A stretch of 64,000 nt of DNA from Phenylobacterium deserti. GTDB lineage: Bacteria; Pseudomonadota; Alphaproteobacteria; Caulobacterales; Caulobacteraceae. The stretch covers positions 21,635-85,634 of the forward strand of contig CALQQB010000010.1 of NCBI GenBank assembly GCA_943332615.1, in the 5' to 3' direction. Within the stretch, counting starts at the first letter, position 1. The number at the start of each line of letters is the position of its first letter. The position numbers and the translations under genes were made by a program. The notes under the pieces were generated by a model. That model ran no database searches, was not told the origin of the DNA, and saw nothing but the letters and a program-made list of their open reading frames with translations. Below, in pieces: positions 52,095 to 60,765 of this stretch.

Positions 52095-52102
52095 AGGGAT
52101 CT

Positions 52103-52136
52103 ACCTGCGGGCTGCGCGTACGCGCAGCCCGCAGGT
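52103..52136. terminator. Perfect 34-bp palindrome, probable terminator or attenuator
   Basis: ACCTGCGGGCTGCGCGT is followed directly by its exact reverse complement; the arms are 17 bp with no loop base. As RNA it would form a very stable hairpin right after the DUF697-like gene. No T-run follows. It may end transcription or protect the upstream mRNA. Confidence 0.65.
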
Positions 52137-52169
52137 CCCAGTTGTTCCTCAAATTTCCTGCGAGCCCGA

Positions 52170-52367
52170 ATGATCTCCACGATCCCGATCATTGTCTATG
52201 TGCTGCTGTGCTTGATGGTCACGGCGCTGGCGTTCCGCGCGCGCGGTGGCTTCCTGCCGTATCTCATGCCCTCGCTGGCCCTGACCCCGGTTGTCGGCCT
52301 GTTGATCTTGTTCCGGGCCAACCCTGACTTCGCCCGTCTCCAGAGCAAGCTCAAGACCGAGGGCTGA
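52170..52367 (+). CDS. Small two-helix membrane peptide
   Basis: 65 residues. Two hydrophobic helices (about 4-21 and 28-48) separated by RARGGFLPYLMP, with a charged tail ANPDFARLQSKLKTEG. It sits between the palindrome and the MFS gene (10-bp gap), so it may be an accessory peptide of the transporter. I do not recognise a family. Confidence 0.6.
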   Translation: MISTIPIIVYVLLCLMVTALAFRARGGFLPYLMPSLALTPVVGLLILFRANPDFARLQSKLKTEG

Positions 52368-52377
52368 GCCAGAACTC

Positions 52378-53775
52378 ATGTTGTCCCCCCCCGAGAGTTC
52401 AAGGTCCCGATTCATTCACCGGCGCCGGAGCGCTACAGCCTCGGATAGGGCGTCCGACGCGACCTCCGAAACCGGATTGTCGACTGCGCGCGATGGTGTG
52501 CGGCGCTGGATAGTGCTCGGGATGATCCTGACGGCGGCGGTGTCTGGAAGCGTCAACAAGCAGATGTTTCCGCTCATCGTCGGGCCACTGAAGGCCGACA
52601 TGGGCCTCAGCGACGCCCAGATCGGCATCATAACCGGCCTCGCTCCCGGACTGTTGTCGGGGGTGGCGACCCTGGGGCTGGGCTGGCTCGCCGACCGGAC
52701 AGCGCGTCAATGGCTGCTGGCCGTCAGTATTCTGGGTTGGTCGGCGGCCACGGCGGTCATGGGCACCGCCACATCCTTTATCGGGTTGGTGATCGGAGCC
52801 TTCGCGCTCTCGATGGGTGAGATGGCTCTCCTGCCGATCTTCAATTCCGCGATTCCAGACCTGTTCCCGGATCGGATGCGGCGTAAGGTCAACCTGATCT
52901 ATGGCGCGGTCATTGTCGCCTCGGCGGGCATCACCCTGGCAATCTGCGGCGTGGCGCTAAGCTTTATATCTGAACACCGGGCGGCGCTGCCTGGCCCGCT
53001 CAGCCTCCTCGCGCCTTGGCGCCTCGGCCTGCTCCTGGCGGCCGCCCTCGGGATCCCGGTCGCTCTGGGCGTCGTGCTCGCCGGCCCGGTCCGGCGAACG
53101 GCAGCCTTCCGCGCAGCGCCGTCGCCGACATCCTTCTTCCGTCGGCACTTTCGCGCCACCTTCGGCCTCTACGCGGCGTTCTGCCTGTTCGGAATCGGAA
53201 GCTCCGCGGTCCTGTCGTGGACCACCGTGTACATGATGCGGGCCCACGACCTGACCCCGGCCCAACTCGGCGCGGGAGTCGGTGCTGTCTTTCTGGCTTC
53301 GTCGCTCCTGGGGATTCTGGGATCCGGACTTGCACTCCGGCGATTGACCGCCCGGCACGGGGTTCTTGCCCCGCTCAAGCTCTATCTGGCCGCGATGCTG
53401 ATGAGCGCGGTGCCAGGGGCGGTGCTGCCCTTCGTTCACAACCTGGGTCTCGCCTATGTGGTCATGACGGCCCAGTTCACCCTGATCTTCGCGGCCATGG
53501 CGCACAATTTCTCGCTGGTGCAGGATCTCAGTCCGGCCAACGCCCGCGGTAGCGCCTCGGGCCTCTTCGCCCTCAGCGTGGGCGTCCTGCCCGCTTTCGC
53601 GCCCCTGCTTGTCGGCGTGCTGTCCGACAGACTTCACATGGGCGCGGCCGGGCTCATGGTCGCCATTTCGGCCATCTCCATTCCCGCCTATCTGCTGGGC
53701 GCGATCACTCTGGTCGCGACATCCGGCGCCTATGGCGAGACGCTCCGTCAGCTCTCGGCCGAGGCCCCCGAGTAG
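52378..53775 (+). CDS. MFS transporter
   Basis: 465 residues with a charged N-terminal tail of about 45 residues and 12 predicted helices. The MFS signature between helices 2 and 3 is visible as GLGWLADRTARQWLL, and LSDAQIGIITGLAPG precedes it. The layout resembles the Spinster-like/MFS group often found next to TonB receptors in sphingomonads and caulobacters, moving small organic molecules across the inner membrane. Together with the TonB receptor it could give a two-membrane uptake route for one compound, whose identity is not visible. It is convergent with gyrA. Confidence 0.88.
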   Translation: MLSPPESSRSRFIHRRRSATASDRASDATSETGLSTARDGVRRWIVLGMILTAAVSGSVNKQMFPLIVGPLKADMGLSDAQIGIITGLAPGLLSGVATLGLGWLADRTARQWLLAVSILGWSAATAVMGTATSFIGLVIGAFALSMGEMALLPIFNSAIPDLFPDRMRRKVNLIYGAVIVASAGITLAICGVALSFISEHRAALPGPLSLLAPWRLGLLLAAALGIPVALGVVLAGPVRRTAAFRAAPSPTSFFRRHFRATFGLYAAFCLFGIGSSAVLSWTTVYMMRAHDLTPAQLGAGVGAVFLASSLLGILGSGLALRRLTARHGVLAPLKLYLAAMLMSAVPGAVLPFVHNLGLAYVVMTAQFTLIFAAMAHNFSLVQDLSPANARGSASGLFALSVGVLPAFAPLLVGVLSDRLHMGAAGLMVAISAISIPAYLLGAITLVATSGAYGETLRQLSAEAPE

Positions 53776-53847
53776 GGGGCTTTCGGTGGGGAGCTTTCGG
53801 TTGGGGTGACGGTGCCCTAAACTTGGCCCCGCCGGAATTGCCATTCC

Positions 53848-53881
53848 TGTCGCCAACGCCAGTCTGTCGCCAACGCCAGTC
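53848..53881. repeat. Tandem 17-bp duplication
   Basis: TGTCGCCAACGCCAGTC occurs twice in direct succession (53848-53864 and 53865-53881) in the gap between the MFS gene and gyrA. It looks like a recent slippage duplication. Confidence 0.75.
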
Positions 53882-53906
53882 CGAGCCTAATGCACTGTCA
53901 CCCTAA

Positions 53907-53922
53907 CCCGCCGCTTGGCGGG
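53907..53922. terminator. Hairpin between the MFS gene and gyrA
   Basis: CCCGCC-GCTT-GGCGGG, a 6-bp stem with a tetraloop, lies 13 bp from the gyrA stop in the convergent gap. A wider imperfect pairing GGGGTGAC/GTCACCC encloses it. No T-run, so only a candidate bidirectional terminator. Confidence 0.5.
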
Positions 53923-53934
53923 GGAGGTGAAAGG

Positions 53935-56730
53935 CTATGCCTCGGGGCCGGGCTCGGCCGTCGCGCCTAGGTCGGCGCCGCCATCCGCCACATCATCATC
54001 GCCGGCATCCGCCAGGCGCTCCACCGACACGACGTGCTCGTCGGAGCTGGTACGGAAGATGATCACGCCGGAGGTGTTGCGGCCGACCATGCGGACCTGG
54101 GTCACCGGGGTGCGGATCAGCTGGCCCTGGTCGGTGACGAGCAGGATCTGGTCGCTGTCATCGACGGGGAAGGAGGCGGCCAGGCGGCCGCCCCGCTTGG
54201 TGAGGTCCTGCGCCAACAGGCCCTGGCCGCCGCGACCGGTGCGCCGGAACTCATAGGCCGAGGTGCGCTTGCCGTAGCCCTCGGTGGAGACGGTCAGGAT
54301 GACCTCCTCCGCCGCGCCCAGTTCGGCGATGCGTTCGGGTGACAGGCTGAAGTGGCCGTCGGCGGCCTCACCCTCGTCCTCTTCGGGCGCAGCGGCCTCA
54401 TCGGCGTCGTCCGCCTCGCCGATGGCGCGGCGCATGGCGTTGGCGTGCTTGACGTAGGCCGTCCGTTCGTCGGGACTGGCCGCGACCGCGCGAAGGATGG
54501 CCATGGAGATCACGGTATCGCCCTCGGCCAGACGGATACCGCGCACGCCGGTCGAGTCGCGGCCGGCGAACACCCGGACCTCCTCGGTGGCGAAGCGGAT
54601 GCAGCGGCCGAGCGCGGTGGTCAGCAGGATGTCGTTCTGCTCGGCGTTGCAGACGCCGACGCCGACGATGCTGTCACCCTCATCCAGCTTCATGGCGATC
54701 TTGCCGTTGCGCTTGATGCCGATGAAGTCGCTGAGCTTGTTGCGCCGCACGCCGCCGGAGCGGGTGGAGAACATCACGTCGTACTGGTCCCAGGTCGCCT
54801 CGTCCTCGGGCAGCGGCAGGATCGAGGTGATGCTTTCGCCGGGCTCGATGGGCAGCAGGTTGACGAAGGCCTTGCCGCGCGAGGTGGGCGTGCCGACCGG
54901 CAGGCGCCACACCTTCAGCTGGTAGGCCTTGCCGCCGCTGGAGAAGAACAGCATCGGCGTGTGGGTGTTGGCGGAGAACACCCGGGTCACGGCATCCTCC
55001 TCCTTGGTCGCCATGCCTGAGCGGCCTTTGCCGCCCCGGTGCTGGGTCCGGTAGATCGACAGCGGGGTGCGCTTCACATAGCCGCCGTGGGTGACGGTGA
55101 TGACCATCTCCTCGCGGGCGATCAGGTCCTCGTCCTCGACGTCGGCGTCGCCGTCGACGATCTGGGTGCGGCGCGGCACGGCAAAGGCGGTCCTGACCTC
55201 GACCAGCTCCTCACGCACGATCGCCATGACCCGTGCGCGGGAGGACAGAATTTCCAGATGGCCCTGGATCGTGCCCGACAACTCGCCGGCCTCGGCGAAG
55301 ATTTCCTCGCGGCCGAGCCCGGTGAGGCGCGACAGGGTCAGCGCCAGGATCGCCCGGGCCTGCTCCTCGGTGAGCCGGATCAGCATGCCGTCCGGGCCGT
55401 CGATCACCAGGGTGCGCGGGTCGGCGATCAGTTCGACCAGGGGCAGCATGTCGCCCGCCGGCCAGTCCTTGGCCACCAGCCGCTCGCGGGCCTCGGTCGG
55501 GTCCTTGGACGAGCGGATGATGTGGATGAACTCGTCGATGTTGGCGACGGCGATGGCCAGGCCGACCAGCACGTGGCCGCGGTCGCGGGCCTTGCCCAGT
55601 TCGAACTTGGTCCGCCGGACCACCACCTCTTCGCGGAAATCCACGAAGGCGGTGATCATGTCCCGCAGGCCCATCTGCAGCGGCCGGCCGCGATTCAGCG
55701 CCAGCATGTTGACGCCGAACGAGGATTGCAGCGGCGTGAAGCGATAGAGCTGGTTCAGCAGCACGTCGGCCGAGGCGTCGCGCTTCATCTCGATGACGAT
55801 GCGCATGCCCTGGCGATCGCTCTCGTCGCGCAGGTCGGAAATACCCTCGATGCGCTTTTCACGCACGAGTTCGGCGATGCGCTCGACTAGGCCGGCCTTG
55901 TTCAGCTGGTAGGGGATCGAGGTGATGATGATGGCTTCTTTGTCTTTTCGAATCTCTTCGACAGAAGCCTCACCGCGCATGATCACCGAGCCGCGACCGG
56001 TCATCAGCGCCATGCGCGCGCCGGTGCGGCCGATGATCTGGCCGCCGGTGGGGAAATCGGGACCGGGCACGATGTCCAGCAGGGTGTCGAGGCTGACATC
56101 CGGGTCGTCCACATAGGCCAGGCAGGCATCGACGATCTCGCCCAGGTTATGCGGCGGGATGTTGGTGGCCATGCCGACCGCGATGCCGCCCGCCCCGTTG
56201 ACGAGCAAATTCGGGATGCGCGAGGGCAGCACCACCGGCTCGCTCTCGGAGCCGTCGTAGTTGTCCTTGAAGTCGACCGTATCCTTGTCGAGGTCCGCCA
56301 GGATGGCCATGGCGGCCCGGGTCATGCGGCTTTCGGTATAGCGCATGGCGGCCGGGGGATCGTTGTCCACCGAGCCGAAGTTGCCCTGGCCGTCGATCAG
56401 CAGCAGGCTCATCGAGAACGGCTGCGCCATGCGCACCAAGGTGTCGTAGATCGCGACGTCGCCGTGCGGGTGATACTTGCCCATCACGTCGCCGACGATG
56501 CGGGCGGACTTCACATAGGAACGATCCGGCGTGTGGTTGTTCTCGCCCATCGAGAACAGGATGCGTCTGTGCACGGGTTTGAGCCCGTCACGCACATCAG
56601 GCAGCGCCCGGCTGACGATCACGCTCATGGCGTAGTCGAGGTACGAGCGCTTCAGCTCGTCTTCGATGGCGATAGGGGCGATGCCCCCGCGCCCACCCTC
56701 GGGAGGGGTCGTATTGGTTTCGTCGGTCAA
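53935..56730 (-). CDS. gyrA: DNA gyrase subunit A
   Basis: 931 residues. The N-terminal breakage-reunion domain has [30 protein letters not shown] and the catalytic tyrosine in [10 protein letters not shown] (about Y131); the C-terminal part carries beta-pinwheel repeats with the GyrA box-like [11 protein letters not shown] and an acidic tail. It cuts and rejoins DNA to introduce negative supercoils with GyrB. In the quinolone region the sequence is [10 protein letters not shown]: Val92 replaces the serine that is residue 83 in E. coli, while the aspartate equivalent to E. coli 87 is kept. The start ATG 56730 is supported by family length. Confidence 0.97.
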   Translation of the reverse strand: MTDETNTTPPEGGRGGIAPIAIEDELKRSYLDYAMSVIVSRALPDVRDGLKPVHRRILFSMGENNHTPDRSYVKSARIVGDVMGKYHPHGDVAIYDTLVRMAQPFSMSLLLIDGQGNFGSVDNDPPAAMRYTESRMTRAAMAILADLDKDTVDFKDNYDGSESEPVVLPSRIPNLLVNGAGGIAVGMATNIPPHNLGEIVDACLAYVDDPDVSLDTLLDIVPGPDFPTGGQIIGRTGARMALMTGRGSVIMRGEASVEEIRKDKEAIIITSIPYQLNKAGLVERIAELVREKRIEGISDLRDESDRQGMRIVIEMKRDASADVLLNQLYRFTPLQSSFGVNMLALNRGRPLQMGLRDMITAFVDFREEVVVRRTKFELGKARDRGHVLVGLAIAVANIDEFIHIIRSSKDPTEARERLVAKDWPAGDMLPLVELIADPRTLVIDGPDGMLIRLTEEQARAILALTLSRLTGLGREEIFAEAGELSGTIQGHLEILSSRARVMAIVREELVEVRTAFAVPRRTQIVDGDADVEDEDLIAREEMVITVTHGGYVKRTPLSIYRTQHRGGKGRSGMATKEEDAVTRVFSANTHTPMLFFSSGGKAYQLKVWRLPVGTPTSRGKAFVNLLPIEPGESITSILPLPEDEATWDQYDVMFSTRSGGVRRNKLSDFIGIKRNGKIAMKLDEGDSIVGVGVCNAEQNDILLTTALGRCIRFATEEVRVFAGRDSTGVRGIRLAEGDTVISMAILRAVAASPDERTAYVKHANAMRRAIGEADDADEAAAPEEDEGEAADGHFSLSPERIAELGAAEEVILTVSTEGYGKRTSAYEFRRTGRGGQGLLAQDLTKRGGRLAASFPVDDSDQILLVTDQGQLIRTPVTQVRMVGRNTSGVIIFRTSSDEHVVSVERLADAGDDDVADGGADLGATAEPGPEA

Positions 56731-56897
56731 GGGAGGGAAAGCCGCCTAAGAATCGGACTGTCAGATGGGCGTTACCCTTAGCACCTGGAAGGGGTCCGCG
56801 CCACTTCGCGCGGGCGCTCGTGCGTGTGTACACGCGTGAGCGCGGGGATTTTCGGCCGCAGGTGACCTCGCCGGCGCATCGCCCTAGGTTGGCGACC

Positions 56898-57935
56898 ATG
56901 CCGCTCCTTCCTGGCCAGGCCGCGCCGTGGTTTACCGCGCCCACACCGTCCAACCCGCAGTTCGCCTTCGATACGGCGGCGGGGCGCTATGTGCTGCTGT
57001 TCTTCGATGCCGGCGACGCGGCGGCGCGGGTCATCGGGCTGAAGGCGCTGGCGGCCCACCAGGGCCTGTTCGACGACATCCGCGCCTGCGCCTTCGTGGT
57101 GCTTCGCGACCCAGGCTCGGCGCAGGGTCTGAAGGACATGCGGGGCCTGCGGTGGATGCTGGACGGTTCCGGACGGATCACCGCCGGCTATGGCGGCGAG
57201 GCGCACTGGCTGCTGCTGGACCCGACCCTGCGGGTGCTGGCCAGCGCGCCGGTGCAGGCGGCGGACGCCATGTTCGCCCGCATCGCCGCCCTGCCCGTCC
57301 CCGCCGAGCATGCGGGCACGCCCCTGCACGCCCCGATACTGATCGCGCCGCGCATCTTCGAGCCCGAACTGTGCGAGGCCCTGATCGCCCTGCACCAGGC
57401 CGACGGCGGCCGGCGGACCGGCGTGATGCGCGACGATGGTGACCGCACGGTCGCGGTGATGGACGCGCTGAAGAGCCGCCGCGACATCCTGGTCGAGGCG
57501 CCGGACCTGCAGGCCGCGATCCGCGCGCGGCTGGACCGTCGGCTGTTCCCGCTGATCCACCAGGCGCTGGGGTTCAGCGTCACCCACACCGAGCGGCTGC
57601 TGGTCAGCTGCTATGACGCCGCCGAGGGCGGGGTGTTCCATGCCCATCGGGATATGACCACCCAGGGCACGGCGCATCGGCGCTTCGCCTGTTCCATCAA
57701 CCTGAACGACGACTTCGAGGGCGGCGACCTGCGCTTCGCGGAATATGGCCCGGCCACCTATCGCCCGTCGGTGGGCGGGGCCGTGGTGTTCTCCTGCGCC
57801 CTGATGCACGAGGCGACGAAGATCACCGCCGGCCGGCGCTATGCGTTCCTGCCGTTCTTCCACGACGAGGCCGGCGCGGCGGCGCTGGCCGCCTACACCG
57901 CCCGCGTCGCACAGCTGGAGCCGGCCCGGCCGTGA
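56898..57935 (+). CDS. Thioredoxin-fold plus 2OG-Fe(II) oxygenase fusion, copy 1
   Basis: 345 residues from ATG 56898. The N-terminal half (about 1-150) resembles an AhpC/peroxiredoxin fold (GQAAPWFTAPTPSNPQFAFD, RYVLLFFDAGDA) but has no cysteine where the peroxidatic one would be. The C-terminal half is a prolyl-4-hydroxylase-like 2OG-Fe(II) oxygenase: iron ligands H250 and D252 in FHAHRDM, the distal histidine in LMHEATKI, and a following arginine for 2-oxoglutarate. It probably hydroxylates a protein or small molecule. It overlaps the second copy by GTGA, so both arose by tandem duplication and are co-translated. Confidence 0.82.
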   Translation: MPLLPGQAAPWFTAPTPSNPQFAFDTAAGRYVLLFFDAGDAAARVIGLKALAAHQGLFDDIRACAFVVLRDPGSAQGLKDMRGLRWMLDGSGRITAGYGGEAHWLLLDPTLRVLASAPVQAADAMFARIAALPVPAEHAGTPLHAPILIAPRIFEPELCEALIALHQADGGRRTGVMRDDGDRTVAVMDALKSRRDILVEAPDLQAAIRARLDRRLFPLIHQALGFSVTHTERLLVSCYDAAEGGVFHAHRDMTTQGTAHRRFACSINLNDDFEGGDLRFAEYGPATYRPSVGGAVVFSCALMHEATKITAGRRYAFLPFFHDEAGAAALAAYTARVAQLEPARP

Positions 57936-59029
57936 ACGACATCGCACCGTCCGCTCTGGCTCGCTGGGCCCTGCCCGATCTCGCCATCGGCGAGTTTGCG
58001 CCGCGGTTCGCCGCCGCCACCCACGCCAATCCACGGTTCCACTTCAGCACCCTGGGCGGGCGTTATGTCCTGCTGGGTTTCATGCCCAGAGATTTGGCCC
58101 GGCGCGCGGCCGCCCTGGCCGCCTTCGAAACCGTAAGGCCCCTGTTCAACGACAGGACCCTGACCGCCTTCCTAGTGACGTCCGAGCCTGACGCCCGAGA
58201 CACGGCTGAGGACCAGATTCCCGGCCAGCGATGGTTCTTCGATCCGGACGACGCCGTGGGCCCGTTGGTCGGGTCCGGGCAGGCCGCGCCGGCCTGGCTG
58301 CTGTTCGACCCGTCGCTGCGGCTGCTGGCCCGCGCGCCGATCGAGACGCCGGAAGGGCTGTTCGCCAACCTCGCCAGCCTGCCGCCACCGGGATCCCATG
58401 GCGGCGCGCCGATGGTCGCCCCGGTGCTGATCGTGCCCCGGGTGTTCGAGCCGGACTTCTGCCGCCGGCTGATCGACCACTACGCGGCCCGCGGCGGCCA
58501 GCTTTCCGGCGTGATGCGCGACGTGGACGGCAAGACCGTTGGCCTTCTTGACGACATGAAGCGCCGCCGCGACGTGATCCTGGACGACACCGGCCTCAAG
58601 CGTGACGCCGTGGAGCGCCTGCAGCGCGCCCTGCTGCCGATGATCGCGCGCACCTTCCAGTTCAAGGCCACCCGCATCGAACGCTACCTGGTGGCCTGCT
58701 ACGATGCGGTCGAGGGCGGCTTCTTCCAGCCGCACCGCGACAATGAGACCTTCGGCACCGCCCACCGCCGCTTCGCGGTCTCCATCAACCTGAATGCGGA
58801 AGAGTTCGAGGGCGGCGACCTGCGGTTCCCCGAGTTCGGCCGGCGCACCTACCGCCCACCGACCGGCGGCGCGGTGGTGTTCTGCTGCAGCCTGCTGCAC
58901 GAGGCGACGCCGGTGACCCAGGGGACACGCTACGTCTTCCTGCCCTTCCTCTACGATGAGGCCGGCCAGGCGATCCGAGAAAAGAACCAGGCGTTGATGG
59001 CCAGCCACACCGAGCCGCAGCCGCGCTAA
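57932..59029 (+). CDS. Thioredoxin-fold plus 2OG-Fe(II) oxygenase fusion, copy 2
   Basis: 365 residues from GTG 57932, the same architecture as the gene before: a cysteine-free peroxiredoxin-like half (LAIGEFAPRFAAATHANPRF, GGRYVLLGFMPRD) and an oxygenase half with FFQPHRDN (iron ligands H and D), EFEGGDLRFPEFGRR and LLHEATPVTQGTRYVFLPF. The copies are clearly related but diverged, so the duplication is not recent. They may act as a heterodimer or on different substrates. No neighbour identifies the substrate. Confidence 0.82.
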   Translation: MNDIAPSALARWALPDLAIGEFAPRFAAATHANPRFHFSTLGGRYVLLGFMPRDLARRAAALAAFETVRPLFNDRTLTAFLVTSEPDARDTAEDQIPGQRWFFDPDDAVGPLVGSGQAAPAWLLFDPSLRLLARAPIETPEGLFANLASLPPPGSHGGAPMVAPVLIVPRVFEPDFCRRLIDHYAARGGQLSGVMRDVDGKTVGLLDDMKRRRDVILDDTGLKRDAVERLQRALLPMIARTFQFKATRIERYLVACYDAVEGGFFQPHRDNETFGTAHRRFAVSINLNAEEFEGGDLRFPEFGRRTYRPPTGGAVVFCCSLLHEATPVTQGTRYVFLPFLYDEAGQAIREKNQALMASHTEPQPR

Positions 59030-59090
59030 GGTCCGGTTCATCCGACGCAGGTCACGCTCGCGCCGGAATCATCGCTAGAGTCCGCCCCAG

Positions 59091-59621
59091 ATGAACGCTC
59101 CTCGCCTCGCCCTCATCCTGGCCCTCGTCGCCGGACCCGCCCTGGCCGCGCCAGCGATCCAGCCGGGCTATTGGGAGTCCACCAACCGGCTGCTGTCGCC
59201 GATCCGCCAGACCTCCACGGAGAAGCGCTGCATCACCCCGGCCGAGGTCGACAAGTTCATGGCCGGGCCATCGAACCGCCACTACGCCTGCACCTATCCG
59301 ACCAAGGTGATCGCCGGCGGGGTGATCACCCTGAAGGGGAGCTGCGTCAGCAAGAAGGGCCAGAAGGTCGCCGTGAAGGGGGCCGGCCGCTACACACCCA
59401 CGAGCTTCACCCTGACAGCCGACGTGGCCACCGAGTTCTTCGGCCTCGATATCCAGGGCCGCGCGTCCACAGAGGCGCATCGGATCGGCGACATCTGTCC
59501 GCAGCCGGCGGCCCCGCAGAGCGCGACCGTCCCGCCGGCGCCTGCCGCATCGCCCGCACCCACGCCGGCTACGCCGACGCCGGCCTTGCCAGCGCTGGCA
59601 TCGCCTCCGGCCGGCCGATGA
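59091..59621 (+). CDS. Exported DUF3617-family protein
   Basis: 176 residues with a signal peptide (MNAPRLALILALVAGPALA). The mature part PAIQPGYWESTNRLLSPIRQ and the cysteines in KRCITPAEV, YACTYP and GSCVSK match the DUF3617 family, small periplasmic proteins of unknown role with paired cysteines. A C-terminal alanine/proline tail is probably disordered. Its stop overlaps the kynA start as ATGA. Confidence 0.78.
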   Translation: MNAPRLALILALVAGPALAAPAIQPGYWESTNRLLSPIRQTSTEKRCITPAEVDKFMAGPSNRHYACTYPTKVIAGGVITLKGSCVSKKGQKVAVKGAGRYTPTSFTLTADVATEFFGLDIQGRASTEAHRIGDICPQPAAPQSATVPPAPAASPAPTPATPTPALPALASPPAGR

Positions 59622-60418
59622 GCGCACCTCCACCCCGGGTCACCTATGCCGGCTATCTGGGCCTCGACCGGCTGCTGAGCGCCCAGCACCCGACCACCGA
59701 CCGCCACGACGAACTGCTGTTCATCGTCATCCATCAGACCAAGGAACTGTGGCTGAAGGAGATCCTCCACGAGGTGCGGCTGGCCAAGGCGCTGATCCGT
59801 GGCGGCGATGCCGAACCGGCCTACAAGGCCCTGGCCCGGGTCTCGCGCATCCAGTCGATCATGACGCAGTCGTGGGACGTGCTGGCGACCATGACGCCCT
59901 CGGACTACCTCAGCTTCCGCGACGGGCTGGGGGCCAGTTCGGGCTTCCAGTCCTGGCAGTTCCGGACCCTGGAATACCTGCTGGGCCTGAAGGACGCCTC
60001 GCATCTGAGCTTCCAGGACGAAGGCTCCGAGGCGCTGGCCGCGCTGACCTCCGCCCTGAATGCGCCCAGCCTCTACGACGACGCCCTCCAGCGCCTGGCC
60101 GTCCACGGCCTGAGCATCCCCGCCGAGGTGCTGGGCCGCGATGTGGCCCTGCCCTATGCGCCGTCGGAGGCCGTCGAGGACGCCTGGCTGGCGGTCTATC
60201 GCGACACGGCCCGCTACTGGGAACTCTACCAGCTGGCCGAGAAGCTGGTGGACCTGGACGACGCCCTGCTCACCTGGCGGCACAAGCATGTGCTGACCGT
60301 CGAACGCATCATCGGCAGCAAGCGCGGCACGGGCGGCAGCGAGGGCGGGAGCTACCTGCAGCGGACGCTGCAGCGGCGGTGTTTCCCGGAGCTGTGGAGC
60401 GTGCGGACGCGGCTCTAG
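59618..60418 (+). CDS. kynA: Tryptophan 2,3-dioxygenase
   Basis: 266 residues from ATG 59618, near the family's usual 270-290. Visible blocks: YAGYLGLDRLLSAQHP, HDELLFIVIHQTKELWLKE, the heme/substrate region ASSGFQSWQFRTLEYLLG and the heme-ligand segment LTWRHKHVLTVERIIGSKRGTGGSEGG near the end. The enzyme opens the tryptophan indole ring to N-formylkynurenine, the first step of the kynurenine pathway. No other kynurenine gene is in the window. The frame is open further upstream but overlaps the DUF3617 gene and is not conserved. Confidence 0.95.
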   Translation: MSAPPPRVTYAGYLGLDRLLSAQHPTTDRHDELLFIVIHQTKELWLKEILHEVRLAKALIRGGDAEPAYKALARVSRIQSIMTQSWDVLATMTPSDYLSFRDGLGASSGFQSWQFRTLEYLLGLKDASHLSFQDEGSEALAALTSALNAPSLYDDALQRLAVHGLSIPAEVLGRDVALPYAPSEAVEDAWLAVYRDTARYWELYQLAEKLVDLDDALLTWRHKHVLTVERIIGSKRGTGGSEGGSYLQRTLQRRCFPELWSVRTRL

Positions 60419-60445
60419 ATCGGCGGTTCACTTGATCCGCCGATC
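60418..60445 (+). terminator. Hairpin at the end of kynA
   Basis: 9-bp perfect inverted repeat GATCGGCGG (60418-60426) and CCGCCGATC (60437-60445) with a 10-nt loop, starting within the kynA stop codon. There is no T-run, so it is a candidate terminator. Confidence 0.55.
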
Positions 60446-60765
60446 GCTCCAGACTGTTGCTTGGAAAATAGACCCTTCGTCGTGCGGAGACTGATCCAAC
60501 CTGAGCGCCGAAGGCTCTAGCGGTCAAAATCTAACACTTGAGTCCCGGCGGTCGTGCGGCGTGGCTGTCGATCGAACGTGCAGTTGTAGGCCGGAGGTCA
60601 GCGGGGAGAATCGACCCGGGGCGGATGTTACATGGGCTCGCAACTCCGGCGATTGGCCGGCTCCTTTGCCTGACGTTGGTCGGGCATCCCAATTTCGTGT
60701 CTCACAATGTTGACGCGGAATTAATTCACGTCACTCTCTGGTGATGCGAACTGGCGGGGGACGAT
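60446..60765. other. Gap between kynA and the glycosyltransferase operon
   Basis: No gene is supported here. Near the right end is TTGACG (60710-60715) and the palindrome GAATTAATTC (60718-60727), 38 bp before the glycosyltransferase start. These could be the promoter and the operator of the TetR-type regulator encoded downstream. A good -10 element is not evident. Confidence 0.4.

Noticed and set aside
56800..56850. Imperfect inverted repeat around GTGTACAC upstream of gyrA
   Set aside because: Arms contain mismatches and it has no clear relation to a start or stop; not enough support for an operator or terminator.
59171..59617. Upstream extension of kynA
   Set aside because: It overlaps the DUF3617 gene out of frame and lacks tryptophan dioxygenase similarity; ATG 59618 overlaps the previous stop in the usual way.
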